A DNA stretch of 64,000 bases, from contig NZ_JADKPN010000011.1 of NCBI RefSeq assembly GCF_015352455.1, positions 1 through 64,000 of the forward strand. Reading direction: 5' to 3'. How positions within the stretch are numbered: the first letter of the stretch is position 1; every line of letters starts with the position of its first letter. This document shows, one piece after another, positions 34,433-43,186 of this stretch. Made by a program: the position numbers and the translations under genes. The notes under the pieces are model-generated. The model was not told the origin of the DNA. It did not search any database and saw only the letters and a program-made list of their open reading frames with translations. The stretch comes from Nocardioides islandensis (GTDB lineage Bacteria > Actinomycetota > Actinomycetes > Propionibacteriales > Nocardioidaceae).

Positions 34433-35980
34433 TCACGGTCGCCTCCAGGTACGTCCGTCACGCTTGAGCATCGCGTTGGCCGAGGACGGGCCCCAGCCGC
34501 CGGACGGGTACTGCTCGGGCCGGTGCCCCTTGCGCTCCCAGTAGTCGAGGATCGGGTCGAGGATCGTCCACGACTGCTCGACCTCCTCGTGGTGCGGGAA
34601 GAGCGGCGGGTCGCCGAGCAGCACGTCGAGGATCAGCCGCTCGTAGGCCTCCGGGCTGGCCTCCACGAAGGACCCGCCGTACGCGAAGTCCATGTTCACG
34701 TCGCGGATCTCCATGGCGGTGCCGGGCACCTTGGCGCCGAAGCGCAGGGTGGTGCCCTCGTCGGGTTGCACCCGGATCACCAGCGCGTTGCGGGTGAGCT
34801 CCTCGGTCGCGCTGGCCGCGAACGGCAGGTGCGGCGCGGGCTTGAACACGATCGCGACCTCGGTCACCCGCCGGCCCAGCCGCTTGCCCGTGCGCAGGTA
34901 GAACGGCACGCCGGCCCAGCGGCGGTTGTCGACGTGCAGGGTCACCGCGGCGTACGTCTCGGTCGTCGAACGCGGCTTGATGCCGTCCTCCTGGAGGAAG
35001 CCGTTGACCTTGACCCCGCCGGACCACCCCTCGGCGTACTGTCCGCGCGCGGTGGTCAGGTCCAGCCGGTGCGGCACCGTGATGCTGCGCAGCACCTTGA
35101 GCTTCTCGGCGCGCAGGTTCTCGGCGTCGAACGAGATCGGCTCCTCCATGGCCACCAGGGCCATCAGCTGGAGGAGGTGGTTCTGGATCACGTCGCGGGC
35201 CGCGCCGATGCCGTCGTAGTAGCCGGCCCGGCCGCCGATCCCGATGTCCTCGGCCATCGTGATCTGCACGTGGTCGACGTAGTTGGCGTTCCAGATCGGC
35301 TCGAACATCTCGTTGGCGAAGCGCATCGCCAGGATGTTCTGCACCGTCTCCTTCCCGAGGTAGTGGTCGATCCGGAAGATCGACCCCGACGGGAAGGCGT
35401 CGTTGAGGACGGCCTGGAGCTGCTTGGCAGACTCCAGGTCGTGGCCGAACGGCTTCTCCACGACGACGCGGCGCCACGACCCCGGCTGGGAGTCGACCAT
35501 GCCGTGCTCCTTGAGCTGCTGGACGACCTGGCCGAAGAAGCCAGGCGGGATCGCCAGGTAGAACGCGTGGTTTCCTCCGGTGCCCCGCACGATGTCGAGC
35601 TCGTCGAGGGTGTGGGCCAGGGTGCCGAACGCGATGTCGTCGTCGAACTCGCCCGGCACGAAGCGGAACCCCTCGGAGAGCTGCTTCCACACCTCCTCGC
35701 GGAACTCGGTGCGCGCATGCTCCTTGACGGAGTCGTGCACGATCTGCGCGAAGTCCTGGTTGTTCCAGTCCCGGCGCGCGTAGCCGACCAGGCTGAACCC
35801 GGGCGGCAGCAGCCCGCGGTTGGCCAGGTCGTAGATCGCCGGCATGATCTTCTTGCGCGACAGGTCGCCGGTCACGCCGAACAGCACCATGCCGCACGGG
35901 CCGGCGATACGCGGGAGCCGGCGGTCCTCGGGGTCGCGGAGGGGGTTGGTCCAGCTCGCAGTGCCGTTCGTCTGGGTCAC
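34433..35980 (-). CDS. zwf: glucose-6-phosphate 1-dehydrogenase
   Basis: 515 residues. The NADP-binding start MVLFGVTGDLSRKKIMPAIYDL is near 32, VVVEKPFGHDLESAKQL near 155, the active-site stretch RIDHYLGKETVQNI near 185 with its catalytic His nearby, and TYAAVTLHVDNRRWAGVPFYLRTGKRL near 345. It is the first, NADPH-producing step of the pentose phosphate pathway. The GTG overlaps the pgi stop by four bases. A very long frame continuing upstream through pgi is not real. Confidence 0.97.
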   Translation of the reverse strand: MTQTNGTASWTNPLRDPEDRRLPRIAGPCGMVLFGVTGDLSRKKIMPAIYDLANRGLLPPGFSLVGYARRDWNNQDFAQIVHDSVKEHARTEFREEVWKQLSEGFRFVPGEFDDDIAFGTLAHTLDELDIVRGTGGNHAFYLAIPPGFFGQVVQQLKEHGMVDSQPGSWRRVVVEKPFGHDLESAKQLQAVLNDAFPSGSIFRIDHYLGKETVQNILAMRFANEMFEPIWNANYVDHVQITMAEDIGIGGRAGYYDGIGAARDVIQNHLLQLMALVAMEEPISFDAENLRAEKLKVLRSITVPHRLDLTTARGQYAEGWSGGVKVNGFLQEDGIKPRSTTETYAAVTLHVDNRRWAGVPFYLRTGKRLGRRVTEVAIVFKPAPHLPFAASATEELTRNALVIRVQPDEGTTLRFGAKVPGTAMEIRDVNMDFAYGGSFVEASPEAYERLILDVLLGDPPLFPHHEEVEQSWTILDPILDYWERKGHRPEQYPSGGWGPSSANAMLKRDGRTWRRP

Positions 35981-37635
35981 TGCAGCGCCTGGCGTACGGC
36001 GTCCAGGTCGGCCGGGCTGTCGAGGTGCAGCCGCAGCACGGGACGCCCCTTCTCGGCCAGCACCTGACCGTCGCCCACCGCCTGAGCGATGAGGAACTCG
36101 TGGAAGGTGAACGGCCGGTCGGGCACCGCGAGGTCGCGCTCGGGCTGGCTGGTGACCTGGAGGTAGACGCCGGTGCCGGGCCCGCCCTTGTGGTACTGCC
36201 CGGTCGAGTGCAGGAACCGTGGTCCCCACCCGAACGTGACCGGCCGCTCCGTGGCCTCCGCGATGGTGGCGCGGACGCCGGCCAGCGCCCCGTCCCGGTG
36301 CCGGTCGAGGTAGGCCTGCACCGCGACGTACCCGTGCGTCGGGTCCAGCCCGGCCAGCAGCTCGGTGATCGCGTCGTGGACCGTGGTGACCTCGGTGCCG
36401 AGCCACCCCGGCGAGGCGTAGACCGTGACCGCGCCGTCGGAGAAGACCGGCTCGGGCTGGGCGCCGCCGCCCTCGAGCAGCCCGCGCGAGGCGGCCTTGG
36501 CGCTCTCGACGTCCGGCTGGTCGAACGGGTTGATGCCGATGATCGCGCCGCACACCGCGGTGGCGACCTCCCACAGCAGCATCTGCGCGCCGAGCGGGGC
36601 GTCCACGCTCACGCCCCACCCGGACTTGGTGCGGACGTCGTCGAACAACCAGCCGGGGCCGAAGCTGCCCAGCACCTCGTCCGCTGAGCTGGGGGAGAAG
36701 TTCGGGGAGGTCGGGGACTCGACGATGACGGGGAGCACGCCCTTGCCGTCCTTGCCGGTCGACTCGGCGATCAGCTGCTCGGCCCAGTCGCCGAACCCGG
36801 CGTACGGCGCGTCGGCGTTGCAGAGCACGAGCTTGTCGACGCCGTGCAGGTTGGCGACACCGAGCAGCGCGCCGAGCCGCAGTCCCGGGTTGTCGACCGA
36901 GTCCTCGGCGAGCGCCGGCCGGATCGACTCGGCCTCGTCGAGCAGCGCGCCGATGTCGGCACCGGCGAGGCCGCTCGGGACCAGCCCGAACGCCGTCAAC
37001 GCCGAGAAGCGCCCACCGACCGACGGGTCGGCGCGGAACACGCGGTAGCCGGCCTCGGTGGCCGAGGAGTCGAGCGGCGAGCCGGGGTCGGTGACCACGA
37101 CGATGCGCTCGCGGGCGTCGATGCCGGCGTCGGCGAAGGCCTTCTCGTACGCGCGGCGCTGGCTGTCGGTCTCCACCGTGCCGCCGGACTTCGACGAGAC
37201 GACCACGACCGTGTGGGCGAGGTCGTGGTCGATGGCGGTGCGCACGAAGTCCGGATCGGAGGAGTCGAGCACGTCGAGCTCGACGCCGGCCGCTCCGCAG
37301 ATGACCTCGGGCGCCAGCGACGAGCCGCCCATGCCGCAGAGCACGACGCGGGTCAGGCCCTGGCCGTGCAGCTGGTCGCGCAGCGCGGTGATCTCGGCGA
37401 CCAGCGGCCTGCTGGTCGTCGACAGGTCCACCCAGCCCAGGCGCTTGGCTGACTCGTCCTCGGCGGCCGGCCCCCACAGCGTGTGGTCCCTCGCCGCCAT
37501 CCGGCTGGCGAACCGGTCGGCCACCAGCTGCTGCACCTGGGACGCGAACGCCGCCTGGTCGCGGTAGCCGAAGAAGAGCTCGAACGGGTGGCCGGCGACG
37601 GTGTTCCAGGCGGTGCCGGCTGGGGCCTCGGTCAC
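35977..37635 (-). CDS. pgi: glucose-6-phosphate isomerase
   Basis: 552 residues. The sugar-isomerase (SIS) folds carry VLCGMGGSSLAPEVI near 110 and VVSSKSGGTVETDSQRRAYEKAF near 148; further on are NPFDQPDVESAKA near 375 and FGWGPRFLHSTGQYHKGGP near 460 near the catalytic His/Lys. This is the longer actinobacterial/cyanobacterial branch related to bifunctional transaldolase-PGI proteins, here a separate protein beside tal. It interconverts glucose-6-phosphate and fructose-6-phosphate. It overlaps both tal (upstream) and zwf (downstream) by four bases, so it is translated with them. M. tuberculosis keeps pgi elsewhere, so its place inside this operon is a lineage feature. Confidence 0.95.
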   Translation of the reverse strand: MTEAPAGTAWNTVAGHPFELFFGYRDQAAFASQVQQLVADRFASRMAARDHTLWGPAAEDESAKRLGWVDLSTTSRPLVAEITALRDQLHGQGLTRVVLCGMGGSSLAPEVICGAAGVELDVLDSSDPDFVRTAIDHDLAHTVVVVSSKSGGTVETDSQRRAYEKAFADAGIDARERIVVVTDPGSPLDSSATEAGYRVFRADPSVGGRFSALTAFGLVPSGLAGADIGALLDEAESIRPALAEDSVDNPGLRLGALLGVANLHGVDKLVLCNADAPYAGFGDWAEQLIAESTGKDGKGVLPVIVESPTSPNFSPSSADEVLGSFGPGWLFDDVRTKSGWGVSVDAPLGAQMLLWEVATAVCGAIIGINPFDQPDVESAKAASRGLLEGGGAQPEPVFSDGAVTVYASPGWLGTEVTTVHDAITELLAGLDPTHGYVAVQAYLDRHRDGALAGVRATIAEATERPVTFGWGPRFLHSTGQYHKGGPGTGVYLQVTSQPERDLAVPDRPFTFHEFLIAQAVGDGQVLAEKGRPVLRLHLDSPADLDAVRQALQ

Positions 37636-38738
37636 GAACGGGCCTTCTCGAGCTGCCCCTCGATCGTGTCGACGAGCTCCTGCCAGGACTTCTCGAACTT
37701 CTCCACGCCTTCCCTCTCGAGCACGAGCAGCACGTCGTCGAAGTCGACGCCCACCGACTCGAGCCGCGCGAAGACCTGCTCGGCCTCCTGCGCCTTGCCG
37801 CTGACGGCGTCCCCCTCGACCTCGCCGTGGTCGGCGAACGCCTCCAGCGTCTTCTCCGGCATCGTGTTGACGGTGTCGGCGACGACCAGGTCGGTGACGT
37901 ACTTGGTGTCGGGGTAGCGCTCGTCCTTGACCCCGGTCGACGCCCACAGCGGTCGCTGCGCGTGGGCACCGGCGTCGGTCAGTGCCTGCCAGCGGTCACC
38001 GGAGAAGACCTGCTCGTACGCCGCGTAGGCCAGCCGCGCGTTGGCGACGGCCGCCTCCCCGCGCAGCGCGTCGGCCTCGTCGGTGCCGATCGCGTCGAGC
38101 CGCTTGTCGACCTCGGTGTCCACGCGCGAGACGAAGAAGGACGCCACCGAGTGGATGGTGGAGAGGTCGATGCCGGCTACCTTGGCGTCCTCGAGACCGG
38201 AGAGGTAGGCGTCCATCACCTTCCGGTAGCGGTCGAGGCTGAAGATCAGCGTGACGTTGACGCTGATGCCTTCCGCGGTCGCCCGGCGGATGGCGGGCAG
38301 GCCCTCGTCGGTGGCCGGGATCTTGATGAGCACGTTGGGCCGGTCGACCGCGTGCCAGAGGTCCTGGGCGGACTTGACGGTGCCGTCGGTGTCGTGGGCG
38401 AGGAACGGGTCGACCTCGATGGACACCCGGCCGTCCTTGTGGTCCGCGTCGTACGTCGGCCGCATGATGTCGCAGGCGTTGCGGACGTCCTCGGTAGTCA
38501 GCTCGAAGGTCGCCTTCGACACGTCGGAACCCTCGGCGGCGAGCTTGCGGACCTGGTCGTCGTACCGCTCGCCGTCGGCCAGCGCAGCGGCGAAGATCGT
38601 GGGGTTGGTGGTGACGCCGACGACGTGGCGGTCCTTGACCAGGTCGGTCAGGTTGCCGCTCTCGATGCGCTCGCGCGAGAGGTCGTCGAGCCAGATGGAG
38701 ACTCCGGCGTCGCTGAGCGTCTGTAGGCGGTCGGTCAT
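37632..38738 (-). CDS. tal: transaldolase
   Basis: 368 residues. GVSIWLDDLSRERIESGNL is near 11, VVGVTTNPTIFAAAL near 40, SIEVDPFLAHDTDG near 105, the Schiff-base Lys139 is in NVLIKIPATDEGLPAI, and SVNVTLIFSLDRYRKVMDAY is near 155. It exchanges dihydroxyacetone units in the non-oxidative pentose phosphate branch. The ATG has AGGAGGG nine bases upstream; there is a 39-base gap from the tkt stop and a four-base overlap into pgi. Confidence 0.96.
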   Translation of the reverse strand: MTDRLQTLSDAGVSIWLDDLSRERIESGNLTDLVKDRHVVGVTTNPTIFAAALADGERYDDQVRKLAAEGSDVSKATFELTTEDVRNACDIMRPTYDADHKDGRVSIEVDPFLAHDTDGTVKSAQDLWHAVDRPNVLIKIPATDEGLPAIRRATAEGISVNVTLIFSLDRYRKVMDAYLSGLEDAKVAGIDLSTIHSVASFFVSRVDTEVDKRLDAIGTDEADALRGEAAVANARLAYAAYEQVFSGDRWQALTDAGAHAQRPLWASTGVKDERYPDTKYVTDLVVADTVNTMPEKTLEAFADHGEVEGDAVSGKAQEAEQVFARLESVGVDFDDVLLVLEREGVEKFEKSWQELVDTIEGQLEKARS

Positions 38739-38777
38739 GGGTGGATCCCTCCTGAGATGGGGCGGGTGTGTGGCGGG

Positions 38778-40898
38778 TCAGCCGGTGGCGACCCGGATGC
38801 TGTCCTCCGCCGCGTCGGCGACGGCCTGGGCCGTGACCCCGAACTCGCGGAAGATGCGGGCGAAGTCGGCGGACGCGCCGTAGTGGTCGATGGACACGAT
38901 GCGACCGTGGTCGCCGACGACCTCGCGCCAGCCCTGCGCCACGCCGGCCTCGACGGAGACGCGGGCCTTCACGGTCGGCGGGATGACGGTCTCGCGGTAC
39001 GACGCGTCCTGCTCGTCGTACCACTCGCGGCAGGGCATCGAGACGACCCGCGCCCGGACCCCCTTCTCCGCCAGCAGGGTGCGCGCCTCGACGGCGAGCT
39101 GGACCTCGGAGCCGGTCCCGATGAGGATCACGTCCGGCCAAGAAGTGTCCTGTCCGTCACCCGCTTCTAGGGAGGGAGCGTCGATCAGGACGTACCCGCC
39201 CTTGGCGACGTCGCCGGTGTCGTTGAAGCCCTCCTCGCCGCGCGGGAAGGTCGGGACGTTCTGACGGGTGAGGGCCAAGCCGGCCGGCCGGTCGTTGTGC
39301 TCGAGGATCGCCTGCCAGCACGCCGCGGTCTCGTTGGCGTCAGCGGGCCGGACCACGTCGAGACCCGGGATCGCGCGCAGCGCGGCCAGGTGCTCGATCG
39401 GCTGGTGCGTCGGGCCGTCCTCGCCGAGGCCGATGGAGTCGTGGGTCCACACGTAGGTCACCGGCAGCTGCATGATCGAGGCCAGCCGGACCGCCCCGCG
39501 CATGTAGTCGGAGAACGTCAGGAACGTGCCGCCGAAGACGCGGGTGCCGCCGTGGACGGCGATGCCGTTCATGATCGCGCCCATGGCGTGCTCGCGGATG
39601 CCGAAGTGCAGCACGCGACCCTGGAGCGGGTCGCCCTTCCAGAGCTTCGTCGAGCGGTCGCCGGGGATGAACGACGGCGCCCCCTCGATCGTGGTGTTGT
39701 TGGACTCGGCCAGGTCGGCCGACCCGCCCCACAGCTCGGGGATCTCGCCGGCGATCGCGTTGATGACCGCCCCGCTGGCCTTGCGGGTGGCCATGCCCTT
39801 CTCGTCGGCGGGGAAGCTCGGGATCTTGTCGGTCCAGCCGCGGGGCAGCGTGCGCGTCTGGAGCCGCTCGAAGAGCTCGACGTCCGCCGACGGCTTGCGC
39901 GCCCATGCGTCGAACGCGGTCTGCCACTCGGCGCGCGCGGCCTGGCCGCGCTCGATGGCCTTGCGGGTGTGCTCGATGACCGCGAGCGGGACCTCGAAGG
40001 TCTGGTCGGGGTCCCAGCCGAGGATCTTCTTGGTGGCCGCGACCTCGTCGGGGCCGAGGGCGTTGCCGTGGGCCTTGAAGGTGTTCTGGAGGTTGGGGGC
40101 CGGCCAGCCGATGATCGTGCGGAGCTGGATGAAGCTCGGCTTGTCGGTGACCCGCTGCGCCTCGAGGATCGCCTCGTGGAGGGCCGGGACGTCCTCGCGG
40201 TAGGTGCCGCCGCCGTGGGTCCAGTCGACGGTCTGCACGTGCCAGCCGTAGGCCTCGTACCTCTGGGTGACGTCCTCGTTGAACGCGATGTCGGTGTTGT
40301 CCTCGATCGAGATCTTGTTGTCGTCGTAGATCAGGATCAGGTTGCCGAGCTGCTGGGTGCCGGCGATCGACGACGCCTCGCTGCTGACGCCCTCCTCGAG
40401 GTCGCCGTCGCTCGCCAGTGCGTAGACGAAGTGGTCGAACGGCGAGTCGCCCAGGGCGGCGTTCGGGTCCAGCAGGCCGTGCTCGCGGCGGGCGGCCATC
40501 GCCATGCCGACCGCGTTGCCGACGCCCTGGCCCAGGGGACCGGTGGTGGTCTCCACGCCGGCGGTGTGGCCGTACTCCGGGTGGCCCGGCGTCTTGCTGC
40601 CCCAGGTGCGGAGGGACTTGAGGTCCTCGAGCTCGAGGCCCCAGCCGCCGAGGAACAGCTGGATGTACAGCGTCACGCTCGAGTGGCCGCACGACAGCAC
40701 GAACCGGTCACGCCCCGGCCAGTGCGGGTCGGACGGGTCGTGGCGCATCACCTTCTGGAACAGGAGGTACGCCGCGGGGGCCAGACTCATCGCGGTGCCC
40801 GGGTGGCCGTTGCCGACCTTCTGCACCGCGTCCATGGCCAGCACCCGGACGGTGTCCACGGCTTGGTCGTCGGTCTCGTTCCAGTCCAGCTTCGCCAC
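38778..40898 (-). CDS. tkt: transketolase
   Basis: 706 residues, the family norm. The thiamine diphosphate domain has KVGNGHPGTAMSLAPAAYLLFQ near 25, HTAGVETTTGPLGQGVGNAVGMAMA near 100 and ASDGDLEEGVSSEASSIAG..LILIYDDNKISIED near 150-185. The pyrimidine domain has LHFGIREHAMGAIMNGIAVHGG near 430 and THDSIGLGEDGPTHQPIEHLAALR near 485. It heads the pentose phosphate operon. The GTG at 40898 has AAGGAA just upstream, and the 38-residue extension to 41012 would pass through the promoter. Confidence 0.96.
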   Translation of the reverse strand: MAKLDWNETDDQAVDTVRVLAMDAVQKVGNGHPGTAMSLAPAAYLLFQKVMRHDPSDPHWPGRDRFVLSCGHSSVTLYIQLFLGGWGLELEDLKSLRTWGSKTPGHPEYGHTAGVETTTGPLGQGVGNAVGMAMAARREHGLLDPNAALGDSPFDHFVYALASDGDLEEGVSSEASSIAGTQQLGNLILIYDDNKISIEDNTDIAFNEDVTQRYEAYGWHVQTVDWTHGGGTYREDVPALHEAILEAQRVTDKPSFIQLRTIIGWPAPNLQNTFKAHGNALGPDEVAATKKILGWDPDQTFEVPLAVIEHTRKAIERGQAARAEWQTAFDAWARKPSADVELFERLQTRTLPRGWTDKIPSFPADEKGMATRKASGAVINAIAGEIPELWGGSADLAESNNTTIEGAPSFIPGDRSTKLWKGDPLQGRVLHFGIREHAMGAIMNGIAVHGGTRVFGGTFLTFSDYMRGAVRLASIMQLPVTYVWTHDSIGLGEDGPTHQPIEHLAALRAIPGLDVVRPADANETAACWQAILEHNDRPAGLALTRQNVPTFPRGEEGFNDTGDVAKGGYVLIDAPSLEAGDGQDTSWPDVILIGTGSEVQLAVEARTLLAEKGVRARVVSMPCREWYDEQDASYRETVIPPTVKARVSVEAGVAQGWREVVGDHGRIVSIDHYGASADFARIFREFGVTAQAVADAAEDSIRVATG

Positions 40899-40971
40899 GT
40901 GGTTCCTTCCCCATCTGCCCAGGTCATCGGCGGTGCGCCGACCCTGGGGAGTACCCGCTCGGGCCTTTCCG

Positions 40972-40977
40972 AGCCTA
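40972..40977 (-). promoter_or_regulatory. -10 element of the tkt-tal-pgi-zwf-opcA-pgl operon
   Basis: TAGGCT on the minus strand gives a leader of roughly 65 bases ending in AAGGAA before the GTG at 40898. It lies back to back with the ctaB promoter. Confidence 0.45.
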
Positions 40978-40991
40978 CTCATGCCCGGGTC

Positions 40992-40997
40992 TAGACT
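40992..40997 (+). promoter_or_regulatory. -10 element of ctaB
   Basis: TAGACT gives a leader of about 50 bases with AAGGAG at 41045-41050 before the GTG at 41055. Confidence 0.45.
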
Positions 40998-41054
40998 CGA
41001 CCCCGCCGCCACCCCGCCGAGACGCGTCCAGCAGCGTCGACCTCAAGGAGCCCC

Positions 41055-42008
41055 GTGACCCACGTCGAGCAGCCCGTCGAGGCTGCTGCCGGGTCTCCGG
41101 CCACGGCGGCGCCGCCGGCCACCTGGCGCGACGTCGTGGCGGCGTACGTCGGCCTCACCAAGCCGCGCGTCATCGAGCTGTTGCTGCTCACGACGGTGCC
41201 GGTCATGTTCTTCGCCGCGCGAGGTGTCCCACCCCTCGGTCTGGTGGTCGCGACGGTCGTCGGCGGCACGCTGTCGGCGGGCTCGGCGTCCGCACTGAAC
41301 TGCGTCTACGACCGCGACATCGACGAGCAGATGCGCCGCACCCGTCGTCGTGCCCTGCCGCGCCACATCGTCTCCCCGCTGGCCGCGTCGGTCTTCGGGG
41401 TGGCCCTCGGGGTGCTGGCGACCGTGGTCCTGCTGGTCTGGGTGAACCTGCTCTCGGCGGTCCTCGCCCTGGCCGCCGAGGCGTTCTACCTCGTCGTCTA
41501 CACGATGATCCTCAAGCGGCGGACGACCCAGAACATCGTCTGGGGCGGCCTCGCCGGCTGCTTCCCGGCCCTGATCGGCTGGACCGCCGTCACCGGCTCA
41601 CTCTCGTGGGCGCCGGTGGTCCTGTTCCTCGTCGTCTTCTTCTGGACGCCGCCGCACACCTGGGCGCTGGCCCTGCGCTACCGGGAGGACTACGCCGGCG
41701 TCGACGTCCCGATGCTGCCGGTCGTCGCGTCGGCGCACGTCGTCGGCCGGCAGATCGTCCTCTACTCCGTGGCGATGGTGCTCGTCTCCCTGCTGCTGTG
41801 GCCGGTCGCCTCGACCGGCTGGCTGTACCCGCTGGCCGCCTCGGTGCTCGGCGCCGTCTTCCTCGCGCAGGCCGTGCTGATGTGGCGGCGTACGGAAGGG
41901 ACGGAGGAGCTCTCGGTCATCCGGCCGATGGAGCTCTTCCACTCCTCGAACCTGTACCTCTCGCTGCTCTTCGTCGCCGTCGCGCTGGACCCGCTGATCA
42001 CCCGCTGA
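41055..42008 (+). CDS. ctaB: heme O synthase (protoheme IX farnesyltransferase)
   Basis: 317 residues, polytopic UbiA-family prenyltransferase with about eight to nine membrane helices. The first Asp-rich motif is NCVYDRDIDEQMRRTRRRALP near 83-103; the second region is YREDYAGVDVPMLPVV near 212. FWTPPHTWALALRYR near 198 is typical of CtaB. It adds a farnesyl tail to protoheme for heme-copper oxidases. It lies next to tkt, as in other actinobacteria, and its product is the substrate of CtaA encoded 1.1 kb downstream. The end overlaps the convergent DUF559 gene by 11 bases. Confidence 0.96.
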   Translation: MTHVEQPVEAAAGSPATAAPPATWRDVVAAYVGLTKPRVIELLLLTTVPVMFFAARGVPPLGLVVATVVGGTLSAGSASALNCVYDRDIDEQMRRTRRRALPRHIVSPLAASVFGVALGVLATVVLLVWVNLLSAVLALAAEAFYLVVYTMILKRRTTQNIVWGGLAGCFPALIGWTAVTGSLSWAPVVLFLVVFFWTPPHTWALALRYREDYAGVDVPMLPVVASAHVVGRQIVLYSVAMVLVSLLLWPVASTGWLYPLAASVLGAVFLAQAVLMWRRTEGTEELSVIRPMELFHSSNLYLSLLFVAVALDPLITR

Positions 42009-42936
42009 CGCGGTACTCGCGGCCGACGGCCGCGCTCAGGCTCGTGAAGAGCCGTCGCCAGCTCTGCCCGAAGTCCGGCGGCGGCCCGAGGTACCCGCGG
42101 CCGCCCAGCACGACGTACACCTCGCCGACCAGCGAGCGCGGGTGGGTCAGCTTCTCGTGGGTCGACTGGACGTACTCGACGTCGTTGCGTCTCATCCAGG
42201 CGTAGCGGCCGAGGTCGAGGGTGTACTGGGTGCGGTCCTCCTGGTGCTGGGACCCCTCGTGCTCGACGACCGTCTTGTACTTCTCGTAGACGAGGTCGCA
42301 GATCACCTGAGCTTCGTCGTCGACGGCGACGTTGAGGCGGGGCTTCGGGAGCCCGGCAGCCACCAGGAGGGCTCGCACCTCGGACTCGGGCAGCGACCTC
42401 GCGCGGCCGTCGAGATGGTCCAGCACCCAGTTGGCTTCCTGGGCGCCCGGTCGCCAGAGCTCGGTGAGCGCGAGCTTGCGGACCTCCTCGACAGTCATGT
42501 GCTTGTGGCGCAGCAACCAGTCGCCGACCTTGATCGCATCGATGACCCGGGCTCTGGCGCAGTACGCGATGTACGCCGCCGGCGGGGTGACCCCCACGTC
42601 GTCGGTCGGCGGAAGGCGTTTGGTGCGGTGGAGGAACACGTCATCGATGTCGAGGTGGTGGTCGCCCTGGATGACGAACCGCAGCGGGTACCTCGGCCCG
42701 AAGGGGAGGCCCAGCTCCTGGAGGCGGGTGATGCCGGTCAACCGGGCGCGGGTGGGCAGAGCCAGCCGCGCCGCGACCAGCCGGTCGTCGTGGGTCATCA
42801 CGTGGTCGCGGTGCACCCAGACCCCGTGGTGGAGTCGCCGGAAGTGGCGCGCCAGGACCCGGCGCGTGAGGCCCAGCTCGCGTGACCGGGCCAGCGTGAA
42901 GGGCCCCGACAGCAGCTCGGGAGGGAGATCGGGCAC
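41998..42936 (-). CDS. DUF559/AbiEi-like domain protein
   Basis: 312 residues from a GTG at 42936. The N-terminal region looks like an AbiEi-type winged helix (FTLARSRELGLTRRVLARHFRRLHHGVWVHRD). The C-terminal third (SLPESEVRALLVAAGLPKPRLNVAV..ICDLVYEKYKTVVEHEGSQHQ..YTLDLGRYAWMRRNDVEYVQ) is the DUF559 restriction-endonuclease-like fold with E..D..E-x-(D) type residues. Such proteins are very common in actinobacterial chromosomes, often as solitary, variable genes. No toxin partner is adjacent. The function is unknown; a nuclease-like or regulatory role is inference. A longer frame to 43194 would translate the tandem repeat and is rejected. Confidence 0.65.
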   Translation of the reverse strand: MPDLPPELLSGPFTLARSRELGLTRRVLARHFRRLHHGVWVHRDHVMTHDDRLVAARLALPTRARLTGITRLQELGLPFGPRYPLRFVIQGDHHLDIDDVFLHRTKRLPPTDDVGVTPPAAYIAYCARARVIDAIKVGDWLLRHKHMTVEEVRKLALTELWRPGAQEANWVLDHLDGRARSLPESEVRALLVAAGLPKPRLNVAVDDEAQVICDLVYEKYKTVVEHEGSQHQEDRTQYTLDLGRYAWMRRNDVEYVQSTHEKLTHPRSLVGEVYVVLGGRGYLGPPPDFGQSWRRLFTSLSAAVGREYRVSG

Positions 42937-43043
42937 GGCCCCGATGCCACTCGATCTCGAGGCCTGGTGCCGGCGCCGACGGCGTACCTGTGGATCAGCC
43001 CAGCGCGAGAATCCGCTGTTGATGGCCCGCGGGTCCCCGGCGA

Positions 43044-43186
43044 CGGCCCCCAGCGGCGGTGAGTGTGGCACCGTCCGGGGTTTCCAAGCGGTGCCAGGCT
43101 CACCGCTGCCCGGCGTCGGCCCCCAGTGGCGGTGAGTGTGGCACCGTCCCGGGCTCCGAAGCGGTGCCAGGCTCACCGCTGCCCCG
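43044..43186. repeat. tandem pair of 73-base hairpin repeats
   Basis: Copy 1 spans 43044-43116 and copy 2 spans 43117-43186. Each contains long arms: GCGGTGAG-tgt-GGCACCG on the left and CGGTGCC-agg-CTCACCGC on the right, so each can fold into a strong hairpin with a small internal loop. The two copies are nearly identical. The ctaA stop codon (43100-43102) lies in copy 1, so the last ~28 residues of CtaA are encoded by the repeats. Confidence 0.85.

Noticed and set aside
34433..37969. 1178-codon frame that would join zwf to a long N-terminal region
   Set aside because: The upstream part is an Arg-rich shadow of pgi; zwf starts at the GTG 35980, which overlaps the pgi stop.
41998..42936. DUF559/AbiEi-like protein as half of a toxin-antitoxin or phage-defence pair
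   Set aside because: There is no partner gene next to it, and solitary members are very common in actinobacterial chromosomes.
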